64,000 nt of DNA, taken from the NCBI GenBank assembly GCA_009377475.1, contig WHTY01000011.1, positions 1 to 64,000 of the forward strand, given 5' to 3'. Below the pieces are notes generated by a model that was not told the origin of the DNA, did not search any database, and saw only the letters and a list, made by a program, of their open reading frames with translations. This document shows positions 28,839 through 36,424 of this stretch, one piece after another; position 1 is the stretch's first letter; each line of letters opens with the position of its first letter. This DNA is from Actinophytocola sp. GTDB taxonomy: Bacteria; Actinomycetota; Actinomycetes; Mycobacteriales; Pseudonocardiaceae. Position numbers and translations under genes: made by a program.

Positions 28839-29842
28839 GACATCAACTCCGGGACACGGTCGAGTGGGACGTCGTCCTGCTCGACCGGCTCCGCTTGGGT
28901 GAGCCGCGCGAACAGATCCTCGAGGCCGGTGCGCTCACGACGCGCCTCCTCGACGGCGACGTCGGCGCGCACCAGCGTCTCGATCACCGAAGACGACGTG
29001 GTCGCCGACAGGTCGACGCGCACGCCGTCCGGCGCGAGTCGGGCGGGAATCCGGTTGTCCCGCAGCGCGTCCACCGCTCGCGGACCGTCCGGAGTGGACA
29101 CCAGTAACGTCGGGCTGTTCGACTCGAGCAGATCGTCAAGCTCGCCCTGGGCGACGACCGCGCCCTGGTTGAGCACGACGACGTGGGTGCAGGTCGCCTC
29201 CACCTCCGCGAGCAGGTGCGACGACACCAGCACCGTGACACCCTCTGCGTGCAGGTCGGCGATGACGCGCCGCACCTCCCGCGTGCCAGCGGGGTCGAGA
29301 CCGTTCGTCGGCTCGTCGAGCACAACGAACCGGCGCGGCGCGAGCAGCGCACCGGCGAGCCCCAGCCGCTGCTTCATGCCGAGCGAGTAGCCCCGGTACG
29401 CCCGATGCGCCGCGTCCGCGAGGCCGACCCGCTCCAGCGCGTCGGTCACGGCGGTGTCCACCTGACGACGTCCCAGTAGCGGTTCGGCCGCCGCCAGCCG
29501 CAGCAGGTTGTCCCTGCCGGACAGGAACGGATGGAACCCAGGTCCCTCGACCAGCGCGCCGACGTGCGGGAGGCTCAGCTCGCTCGCGGCAGGCATCGGC
29601 TGGCCCAGCAACTCGACGTCGCCCTCGGTGGGTCGGACCAGGCCGAGCAACATCCGGATCGTGGTCGTCTTGCCGGACCCGTTCGGCCCGAGCATCCCCA
29701 CGACCGCGCCCTCTGGCACGTCCATGTCGACGCCATCCACGGCGACCGCGCTGCGATACACCTTCCGCAGCCTGCGCGTGCGAGCCGCGAGCCGAGGTGC
29801 CGCCGCCCCCTCGGCGGCGGCACCGGTCATCATCTCTGTCAC
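28835..29842 (-). CDS. ABC transporter ATP-binding protein
   Basis: 335 residues. Walker A GPNGSGKTTTIRM is at about 54-66, the signature YSLGMKQRLGLAGALL follows (LGMKQ variant of LSGGQ, typical of the bacitracin/daunorubicin exporter ATPases), and Walker B is FVVLDEPTNGLDP with the H-loop SSHLLAE. The C-terminal 100 residues are an accessory domain (TLLVSTPDGPRAVDALRDN...). It drives the adjacent ABC-2 permease. Four-base overlaps on both sides indicate tight translational coupling. Confidence 0.93.
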   Translation of the reverse strand: MTEMMTGAAAEGAAAPRLAARTRRLRKVYRSAVAVDGVDMDVPEGAVVGMLGPNGSGKTTTIRMLLGLVRPTEGDVELLGQPMPAASELSLPHVGALVEGPGFHPFLSGRDNLLRLAAAEPLLGRRQVDTAVTDALERVGLADAAHRAYRGYSLGMKQRLGLAGALLAPRRFVVLDEPTNGLDPAGTREVRRVIADLHAEGVTVLVSSHLLAEVEATCTHVVVLNQGAVVAQGELDDLLESNSPTLLVSTPDGPRAVDALRDNRIPARLAPDGVRVDLSATTSSSVIETLVRADVAVEEARRERTGLEDLFARLTQAEPVEQDDVPLDRVPELMS

Positions 29843-30966
29843 TGCTGCTCCAACGCCTCGATGAGCACCTGGCGGGGCACCGCGCCGACGGCGAACCGGC
29901 CGTCGTCAGTCACGACCCCGGTGCCAGCGTGCGTGGTGAACTCGGTCCCGCTGACGCCTCCCTCGCTGAACCGCTCGCCGAACTGGTTCAGCACATCCAA
30001 CGCGGTGGTCTCCGGTGGGCCGTCCGGCCCGCCCAGCTCATTCAGTCGCTCGGCCGCCTCAGCGAACGCCTCCTCCGGCACGGCACCGGTGAGCACCGTG
30101 TCCCACCCGGAGCCGGTCACCGACAACGACCCACCCAGCGCCTCGCCGACGTCGTCCAACGCCTGCGACGGGTCTGCGTGCTTCGGCAGGGCCTTGCGCG
30201 CCTTGTCCGGGTCGGCGGTGGTGACGTCGGCGTCACGCGGCGGGGTGAACGCGAACAGCTCGTCCGGCTGCGCGGTGACGTCGAACTCGGTGAACCCCGC
30301 GCTCACCACCGGCTCCGGCGAGCCGTTCGGCATGACCTCGAACCGCAGCGGCAGCTTCGTCGCCGCGTCGATCGCCACCGTGACCTCGCGCAGCAGCGTG
30401 CGCTCCGACGGCTTCGGCGTCAGCACCAGCTCGTAGGCGTCGCGGTCGGCCACGCGCGCGGTGCCGTCGATGGTGACCGTGCTGCTGTCCGAGAGCACGT
30501 CGATGATCTCGGTGGCGGCGCGCGCCGGGTCGCTCAGGCCGCCGTGCCGGGGCACGGTCTCCGTGGGATCAACCCCCGGGTACTTGGTGGCGGTGTTGCT
30601 CTCCGAGTCGTACGTCCACGTCCCGTCCGGGCCGGTGACGGCGGTGAACTCCGTCGAGCCGCGCTGCACCGAGAGCCGCGCGCCGTCGTCGCCGTCGTGG
30701 TAGATCCGTGCGGACTCGGCGTTGGCCAGCCCGAGCCCCGGCAACGCGGGCAGGCTGGGTAGTCCTAGGTCGTTGGTGACTTCGACGGTGCCCTCGAACG
30801 CGGGCGCCTTCGCCGTCAGCGCGGACTCGACCAGCTCGGTCGCGCTGAGCTCCGGCAGCTCCGGCTCCTGGTCGGCGTCCGCGGGCAGGGTCATGACCAG
30901 CAGGCCGACCAGCCCGGCCGTGGTGCCGGTGACCGCTACGGCGATCCCCTTCGTTTTCGGTTGCAT
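29839..30966 (-). CDS. LolA-like exported protein (outer-membrane lipoprotein carrier superfamily)
   Basis: 375 residues. An N-terminal hydrophobic segment (about 8-30) acts as signal or anchor, without a lipobox cysteine. The mature region has the LolA/LppX-like half-barrel pattern: LSATELVESALTAKAPAFEGTV, GPDGTWTYDSESNTATKY, a DAYELVLTPK strand, VTVAIDAATKLPLRFEV and GFTEFDVTAQPDELFAFTPP. It ends with a region that resembles a sigma-E-regulator-like domain. It is the first gene of an operon with an ABC-2 exporter, which suggests handling of a lipid or lipoprotein substrate outside the membrane. The ATG at 30966 has GGGAG upstream. Confidence 0.82.
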   Translation of the reverse strand: MQPKTKGIAVAVTGTTAGLVGLLVMTLPADADQEPELPELSATELVESALTAKAPAFEGTVEVTNDLGLPSLPALPGLGLANAESARIYHDGDDGARLSVQRGSTEFTAVTGPDGTWTYDSESNTATKYPGVDPTETVPRHGGLSDPARAATEIIDVLSDSSTVTIDGTARVADRDAYELVLTPKPSERTLLREVTVAIDAATKLPLRFEVMPNGSPEPVVSAGFTEFDVTAQPDELFAFTPPRDADVTTADPDKARKALPKHADPSQALDDVGEALGGSLSVTGSGWDTVLTGAVPEEAFAEAAERLNELGGPDGPPETTALDVLNQFGERFSEGGVSGTEFTTHAGTGVVTDDGRFAVGAVPRQVLIEALEQQ

Positions 30967-31030
30967 GCGCTCTCCCTGTTCTTCGTGACCAGTTTGCTGG
31001 TCTGTCGAGATCTACGGTGCGCCCCGCTCG

Positions 31031-31077
31031 CTGAGACCACCCTGAGACGCCAGACGTCGCTGAGAACACGCTGAGGA
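31031..31077. promoter_or_regulatory. Two OmpR/PhoP-type direct-repeat operator pairs
   Basis: CTGAGAC at 31031 and 31042 and CTGAGAA/CTGAGGA at 31060 and 31071: two pairs of 7-bp repeats, each with an 11-bp period. The pairs lie in the 140-bp divergent region between the LolA/ABC operon and the response-regulator gene. This is the geometry bound by OmpR-family dimers. Confidence 0.7.
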
Positions 31078-31106
31078 ATCGTCTCGCGAACCGGCAGGAA
31101 TCAGGC

Positions 31107-31799
31107 ATGCTGAGTCGCGTGAACACACGAGTGCTCGTCGTGGACGACGAGGCAGGGGTGCGCAAAGCCCTGGAAAGGGGATTGCGCGCCGAGGGGATGG
31201 ACGTGGTCACCGCCGCCGACGGCCCGAGCGCGCTGCGACTGGCGCGGACAGGGACGTTCGACGCGCTGCTGCTCGACATCATGCTGCCCGGGCTGTCCGG
31301 GTACCGGGTGTTGCAGCGGCTCCGGGAGGAAGGCGTGCGGACGCCGGTGATCCTGGTGTCGGCCAAGGACGGCGAGATCGACCAGGCGGACGGCCTCGAT
31401 CTCGGCGCGGACGGCTACCTGGTCAAGCCGTTCTCGTTCGTCGTGCTGCGCGCGCAGTTGCGGGCGGTGCTGCGCAGGACGGGCGGTGATCGAGCGCGGG
31501 GCGTGGTGCGGCTCGGTGGGCTGGAGATCGACCGCTCGGCGCGCGAGGTGCGTTTCGACGGCGCGACGGTGGCGCTCAGCCCGCGCGAGTACGCGCTGCT
31601 GGAGACGTTGGCGCGCGGCGCTGGCACGGTGCTGACCAAGGACGACCTGCTCGCCGAGGTGTGGGGCGACGAACGCGCGGCGACCCGCAACGTCGTCGAG
31701 GTCTACGTCGGCTACCTGCGCCGTAAGCTGGACGCCGTCGGCGCTGGTGACATGGTGCGGACGGTGCGCGGACACGGGTACCAGGTCACGTCCGGCTGA
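31107..31799 (+). CDS. OmpR-family response regulator
   Basis: 230 residues. The receiver domain (about 7-120) has the acidic pair VDDE, phospho-acceptor D57 (LLLDIMLPG), the conserved Ser/Thr (VSAKD) and Lys (VKPFS). The winged-helix effector domain (130-228) contains LSPREYALLETLARG, LLAEVWGDERAATRNVVEVYVGYLRRKL and the terminal VRGHGYQV. It is close in plan to actinobacterial MprA/PrrA/TcrA-type regulators. The ATG at 31107 is used; a GTG at 31119 is an alternative. Its stop overlaps the kinase start, and operator-like repeats lie just upstream. Confidence 0.94.
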   Translation: MLSRVNTRVLVVDDEAGVRKALERGLRAEGMDVVTAADGPSALRLARTGTFDALLLDIMLPGLSGYRVLQRLREEGVRTPVILVSAKDGEIDQADGLDLGADGYLVKPFSFVVLRAQLRAVLRRTGGDRARGVVRLGGLEIDRSAREVRFDGATVALSPREYALLETLARGAGTVLTKDDLLAEVWGDERAATRNVVEVYVGYLRRKLDAVGAGDMVRTVRGHGYQVTSG

Positions 31800-33157
31800 T
31801 GGCTTCACTCGGCGCGGTGTGGCGGCGCAGGTCGCTGACGTTTCGCATCACGACCCTGGCGTCCGTGGTGACGTTGGTCTGCCTGCTCGGCCTCGCGCTG
31901 CTGGCGGGCAGGTTGCTTGAGCCGCTGCTCACCGAGTCGGTGGACGCCGAGCTGTCCGGAGTGCTCGCCGACGCCGTGGTCGACGTCCGCGCTGGTCAGC
32001 CCGTAGACGCGCCCAACGGCGTGCTGGTGCGCGTGCTGGACACCTCTGGTACGCCGGTCGACGGCGGGCCGGACCCCGCACTCGGCTCGGCGGCCGTGCG
32101 CACCCTGAAGTCGGGCCTGCCGGTGAGCGCCGACGGCGATCCGCCGATGCGCTGGCACGGCACCGTCGCCACCGCACCGGACGGCTCGCAACGCCTCGTC
32201 GTCACGGGCGCAGGCATGGTCGGCGTCGCCGAGGCGGTGCACGACGGCGCGCGGTGGCTGCTCGTCGTCGCGCTGGTCGCGGCGGTCGTCGCCGCCGTCG
32301 CGATTTCCTTCGCCGTGCGTTCTGCGCTGCGCCCGGTGGGCAACATGGGCAGGCAGGTGCGCCGTCTCGGCGATGACGAACGGCTCCCGCTGCCCACCGC
32401 AGACGACGAGCTGCGCGCGCTGGCCGCCGAGTTCAACCTGCTGCTGGCGCGACAGCGGGAGGCTCGCCAGCGGCTGCTGCGGTTCACCGGCGACGCGGCG
32501 CACGAACTGCGCTCACCGGTCGCGTCGATTCGGGTGCAGTCCGAGGTCGCGGTCGCCAACCCCGACCCTGAACTGAGCCAGGACGTCCTCGGCGACGTGC
32601 TCGCCGAGTCGGAACGGCTCTCCGCGCTGCTGGACGGCCTGCTCGCCCTGGCGCGCTCCGACGCGGGCGAACTGCCGCCCGCCACCGACGTCGACCTGGT
32701 CAGCGAGGCGCACGCCGCCGTGGCACGGTTGCCCGCCGAGGTGCCGGAGGGCTGGCGCGGCGGACGTGAGCTGGTGCGGATCGATGCCGCGGCCCCCGAG
32801 GTGTGGGCGTCGGCCGCGCACGCCGAGGTCGAGCTGGTGCTGGACAACCTGCTGCGCAACGCCTGCCGCTACGCCCGCGCGCGGGTCGTCGTGACGGTCC
32901 TCGCGGCGCGGTCGGTGGCGCGGGTGGTGGTCGACGATGACGGCCCCGGCATCGCGCCGGAGCACCGGCGTCAGGTGTTCGACCGGTTCTACCGGGTGGC
33001 CGACGACCGCGCCCGCGACTCCGGCGGCTCGGGGCTGGGGCTGGCGCTGGTGGCGGAGCTGGTGCGGCGCAGGGGCGGCACGGTCGCCGTTGCGGATTCC
33101 CCCGACGGCGGCGCACGGTTCCAGGTCACCTGGCGCACGGGGACTACTCCGAGCTGA
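31799..33157 (+). CDS. Two-component sensor histidine kinase
   Basis: 452 residues. Two transmembrane helices (about 18-38 and 155-178) enclose an extracytoplasmic sensor of about 115 residues without recognisable ligand motifs. HAMP (about 180-232) and HisKA follow, with phospho-accepting H235 in DAAHELRSPVASIR. The HATPase domain has N box LVLDNLLRNACRYA, G1 DDDGPGIAPE, the F-box FDRFYR and G2 SGGSGLGLAL. Start ATG overlaps the regulator's stop (TGATG). Adjacent to the LolA/ABC exporter, it probably senses envelope stress or the exported substrate, which is inferred from location only. Confidence 0.94.
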   Translation: MASLGAVWRRRSLTFRITTLASVVTLVCLLGLALLAGRLLEPLLTESVDAELSGVLADAVVDVRAGQPVDAPNGVLVRVLDTSGTPVDGGPDPALGSAAVRTLKSGLPVSADGDPPMRWHGTVATAPDGSQRLVVTGAGMVGVAEAVHDGARWLLVVALVAAVVAAVAISFAVRSALRPVGNMGRQVRRLGDDERLPLPTADDELRALAAEFNLLLARQREARQRLLRFTGDAAHELRSPVASIRVQSEVAVANPDPELSQDVLGDVLAESERLSALLDGLLALARSDAGELPPATDVDLVSEAHAAVARLPAEVPEGWRGGRELVRIDAAAPEVWASAAHAEVELVLDNLLRNACRYARARVVVTVLAARSVARVVVDDDGPGIAPEHRRQVFDRFYRVADDRARDSGGSGLGLALVAELVRRRGGTVAVADSPDGGARFQVTWRTGTTPS

Positions 33158-33188
33158 GGACGTCCAGCTGCCAGCGCCGCCTCCTCGC

Positions 33189-33238
33189 CGAGTGTGAGTC
33201 ATTGTGGTCGCGATCGCAGCCACATTGACTCACACTCG
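33189..33238. repeat. 19-bp inverted repeat downstream of the kinase gene
   Basis: Arms 33189-33207 and 33220-33238 (CGAGTGTGAGTCA-n-TGTGG) pair with one mismatch around a 12-base loop. It is a candidate terminator of the two-component operon. The inner GTGGTCG/CAGCCAC core resembles the palindromes at 25113 and 26349. Confidence 0.7.
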
Positions 33239-33297
33239 CGTGTCTGGTTCGCGCCGTTCCCCGCTGCTACGCGCCCAGCTACGGCGTCCCCGCCGGT

Positions 33298-33303
33298 TAG
33301 GCT
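33298..33303 (+). promoter_or_regulatory. -10 hexamer TAGGCT (mutT)
   Basis: TAGGCT with a seven-base gap to the GTG at 33311. Confidence 0.5.
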
Positions 33304-33310
33304 GCGCGAC

Positions 33311-33796
33311 GTGGCGAAAGTGGTTGTTGGCGCGGCAATCGTGCGAGACGGCGCGGTGCTGGCCGCACAACGCTCGTACCCGCACCAGCTCGCGGGCTAC
33401 TGGGAGCTGCCCGGCGGGCAGGTCGAACCAGGGGAGTCCGAGAAGGACGCGCTGCGCAGGGAATGCCGCGAGGAGCTGGCCGTCGACGTCCATATCGGAC
33501 ATCACCTCGGCGGCACGGACCTCCCCGGCGGCAGCCTGCTCCGCATCTACGCCGCCACCCTGACCGACCCCGCGCGGGAGCCGGTCGCGCTGGAACACGC
33601 GGCACTGCGGTGGGTCACCGGCGACGCGCTGGACGACGTCGACTGGCTCCCTGGCGACCGGGTGCTGCTGCCGCGGCTGCGCACCCTGATCGGCAGCGAC
33701 CCTGACGCCGGCCCCTCCGCCACCGGCCTCGACGTAGACCCCGCTGGCACGGCGGCGAACATCACCAGGACGAACCAGCAACGACCGGGCGGTTAA
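33311..33796 (+). CDS. mutT2: (Deoxy)nucleoside triphosphate pyrophosphohydrolase, MutT2-like
   Basis: 161 residues. The Nudix box is complete: G-x5-E-x7-REUxEExGU is matched by GQVEPGESEKDALRRECREEL (about 37-57, with ELAVDV following). The N-terminal VVVGAAIVRDGAVLAAQRSYP is typical of MutT enzymes cleansing 8-oxo-dGTP or 5-methyl-dCTP. Its position between pterin dehydratase and typA matches Rv1160 mutT2. About 25 residues of extra, disordered C-terminal tail exceed the mycobacterial length. The GTG at 33311 follows TAGGCT by seven bases. Confidence 0.92.
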   Translation: MAKVVVGAAIVRDGAVLAAQRSYPHQLAGYWELPGGQVEPGESEKDALRRECREELAVDVHIGHHLGGTDLPGGSLLRIYAATLTDPAREPVALEHAALRWVTGDALDDVDWLPGDRVLLPRLRTLIGSDPDAGPSATGLDVDPAGTAANITRTNQQRPGG

Positions 33797-33822
33797 CAGG
33801 TGTCACTATGCGAAGCCGGGCT

Positions 33823-33828
33823 TACCGT
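33823..33828 (+). promoter_or_regulatory. -10 hexamer TACCGT (yciI-like gene)
   Basis: TACCGT with a six-base gap to the ATG at 33835. Confidence 0.5.
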
Positions 33829-33834
33829 TGAGGC

Positions 33835-34140
33835 ATGTACGTTGTCTTGAGCACCTACACCGCGCCGTTAGAGGAGATCGACTTCGTACTGCCCGACCAC
33901 GCCGAGTGGCTCGTCAAGCACTACGAAGCCGGCGACTTCCTGTTGTCAGGCCGTCGAGAACCCCGCGTGGGCGGCGTGATCATCGCGCGCCCGATGCTGC
34001 GCGGCAAGCTCGACGCGATCCTGGCGACGGACCCGTTCGCCTATCGGCACATGGTGCATTACGAGGTGATCGAGTTCGCCGCGACGCGGACCGCCAAGGA
34101 ACTGAACTGGTTGAACGAAGCCCTGGTCAACCAGGAGTGA
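33835..34140 (+). CDS. YciI-family protein
   Basis: 101 residues of the dimeric alpha/beta-barrel YciI family. The conserved His-Asp pair is visible as LPDHAEWLVKHYEAGDFLLSGRR (D21-H22 region), followed by GGVIIARP and the C-terminal YEVIEFAATR. YciI homologues include dehydrochlorinase-like and muconolactone-isomerase-like enzymes, but most are uncharacterised, so the substrate is unknown. TACCGT six bases before the ATG supports leaderless expression. Confidence 0.87.
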   Translation: MYVVLSTYTAPLEEIDFVLPDHAEWLVKHYEAGDFLLSGRREPRVGGVIIARPMLRGKLDAILATDPFAYRHMVHYEVIEFAATRTAKELNWLNEALVNQE

Positions 34141-34226
34141 GCCACGGGCGTGGCGCGGTCACGCCGCCGTGTCCAGGGTGGTCGCCGTAGCCACTGCGGG
34201 CGTCCGCGCCGAGCGACACCCACAGC

Positions 34227-34251
34227 ACCGCAGGACAGGCTCCCCTGCGGT
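34227..34251 (+). terminator. Hairpin upstream of typA
   Basis: Perfect 8-bp stem ACCGCAGG/CCTGCGGT with a nine-base loop in the 248-bp gap between the yciI-like gene and typA. It has no U-tract, as is usual at this base composition. A TATCCT at 34290-34295 downstream may be the typA -10. Confidence 0.45.
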
Positions 34252-34388
34252 ACGCCGTCAGGTGTGAAGGGTCACATCAGGCCACCGGGTATCCTGGACC
34301 CTGACCACTCGTCGCTGGTGCGATCGCGCCACCAGCCGTCACAGCGCGGTGGTCTCCATCGACACCCTTTCCGATGAGGAGCTCAGCC

Positions 34389-36290
34389 GTGCCCGCTGCG
34401 AGCACAACCGCCCCTACGAGGACCGACCTGCGCAACGTCGCCATCGTGGCGCACGTCGACCACGGCAAGACCACCTTGGTCGACGCCATGCTGCGGCAGT
34501 CGGGCGCGTTCAGCGACCACGGCGACCCAGGCGAGCGGGTGATGGACTCCGGCGAGCTGGAGCGGGAAAAGGGCATCACGATCCTGGCGAAGAACACCGC
34601 CATCCGCCGGAACACCCAGGACGGTCCCGTCACCATCAACGTCATCGACACGCCTGGTCACGCCGACTTCGGCGGCGAGGTCGAACGCGGCCTCGCGATG
34701 GTCGACGGCGTGCTGCTGCTTGTCGACGCCAGCGAGGGCCCACTGCCGCAGACCCGGTTCGTGCTGCGCAAGACGTTGGAGGCCGGCCTGCCCGTCGTGC
34801 TCGTCGTCAACAAGGTCGACCGGCCGGACGCGCGGATCGCCGAGGTCGTCGAGGAGACCCACGACCTGCTGCTCGACCTGGCCTCCGACATCGCAGACGC
34901 CGACGAGGACGCCATTCTCGACCTGCCGGTCATCTACGCCTGCGCACGCGACGGCAAGGCCAGCCTCAACCAGCCCGCAGACGGCGCCGCCCCGGACAAC
35001 GACAACCTCGACCCGCTGTTCGACGTCTTGCTCAACCACGTGCCAGCGCCGAGGGCAGACGTCGATGCGCCGCTGCGTGCGCTGGTCACCAACCTCGACG
35101 CATCGAACTTCCTCGGCCGGATCGCGCTGCTGCGCATCCACGCGGGCAGGCTCCGCAAGGGCCAGACGGTCGCGTGGCTGCGCGAGGACGGCAGCGTGGC
35201 GAACGTCCGGATCTCGGAGCTGCTGGTCACGCAGGCGCTCACCCGGGTGCCGGCCACCGAGGCAGCCGCCGGTGACCTGGTCGCCATCGCGGGCATCAGC
35301 GACATCACCATCGGCGACACACTCGCCGACCCCGAAGCGCCGGAGGCGCTGCCCCGCATCACCGTGGACGAGCCAGCCATCTCGATGACCGTCGGGGTCA
35401 ACACCGCCCCGCTCGCCGGGTTCGGCGGCGAGAAGCTCACCGCCCGGCTGGTCAAGGCGCGGCTCGACCAGGAGCTGATCGGTAACGTCAGTATCCGCGT
35501 GCTGCCGACGGAACGGCCGGACGCCTGGGAAGTACAGGGCCGTGGCGAGTTGGCGCTCGCGGTGCTGGTGGAGCAGATGCGCCGGGAGGGTTTCGAGCTG
35601 ACCGTCGGCAAGCCGGAGGTCGTCACCCGCGTCATCGACGGCACGCTGCACGAGCCGTTCGAGCGGCTCACCCTCGACGTTCCCGAGGACTACCTCGGCG
35701 CCGTCACCCAACTGCTCGCCAGCCGCAAGGGCAAGATGGAGCACATGGGCGGCCACGGCACCGGCCGGATCGTCCTGGAGTTCGTGCTGCCGTCGCGGGG
35801 CCTGATCGCGTTCCGCGCCGACTTCCTCACCGAGACGCGCGGCACCGGCATCGCCAATCACCTGTTCGAGGGGTATTTCCCGTGGGCGGGGGAGATCCGC
35901 ACCCGGCACAGCGGGTCGCTGGTCGCCGACCGCAAGGGTCCGGTCACCACCTACGCGTTGCTGCAGCTCGCGGACCGGGGCACGTTCTTCGTCCAGCCCG
36001 GCAGCGACGTCTACGAGGGCATGGTCGTTGGGGAGAACCCGAGGGCCGAGGACCTCGACGTCAACATCACCAAGGAGAAGAAGCTCACCAACATCCGCTC
36101 CTCGACGGGTGACGAGCTGGAGCGCCTGGCCCGCCCGCGTAAGCTCGGGCTGGAAGAGGCGCTGGAGTTCTGCGCCTCGGACGAGTGTGTCGAGGTCACG
36201 CCCAAATCGGTGCGGGTGCGCAAGGTGACGTTGGACAGCACCACGCGCGCAAGGGAGCGGTCGCGCGCGAAGGCGCGGGACGCGCGCTGA
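34389..36290 (+). CDS. typA: Translational GTPase TypA/BipA
   Basis: 633 residues. The G domain has G1 [10 protein letters not shown]2 (EREKGITI), G3 [13 protein letters not shown]4 NKVD and a short G5. EF-Tu domain 2, EF-G-like domains III and V, and the BipA-specific C-terminal domain (from about 500, [17 protein letters not shown]) follow. TypA binds the 70S A-site region and assists 50S biogenesis at low temperature or under stress. The GTG at 34389 is preferred over the ATG at 34374 because GAGGAG lies at the proper distance. Position before lpqW matches Rv1165-Rv1166. Confidence 0.96.
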   Translation: MPAASTTAPTRTDLRNVAIVAHVDHGKTTLVDAMLRQSGAFSDHGDPGERVMDSGELEREKGITILAKNTAIRRNTQDGPVTINVIDTPGHADFGGEVERGLAMVDGVLLLVDASEGPLPQTRFVLRKTLEAGLPVVLVVNKVDRPDARIAEVVEETHDLLLDLASDIADADEDAILDLPVIYACARDGKASLNQPADGAAPDNDNLDPLFDVLLNHVPAPRADVDAPLRALVTNLDASNFLGRIALLRIHAGRLRKGQTVAWLREDGSVANVRISELLVTQALTRVPATEAAAGDLVAIAGISDITIGDTLADPEAPEALPRITVDEPAISMTVGVNTAPLAGFGGEKLTARLVKARLDQELIGNVSIRVLPTERPDAWEVQGRGELALAVLVEQMRREGFELTVGKPEVVTRVIDGTLHEPFERLTLDVPEDYLGAVTQLLASRKGKMEHMGGHGTGRIVLEFVLPSRGLIAFRADFLTETRGTGIANHLFEGYFPWAGEIRTRHSGSLVADRKGPVTTYALLQLADRGTFFVQPGSDVYEGMVVGENPRAEDLDVNITKEKKLTNIRSSTGDELERLARPRKLGLEEALEFCASDECVEVTPKSVRVRKVTLDSTTRARERSRAKARDAR

Positions 36291-36424
36291 CGGCACGAAA
36301 TGGCGGGCGAGACGTCCCGCGCTCTGGCACGATGCCGATGACGCCGGGGTAACGCGACACCGCGACCCGGCGCTGCGGGGGAGTGCCGAGGGGACGCGTG
36401 AACGACTGGGAGGTGGGCGCCGCC

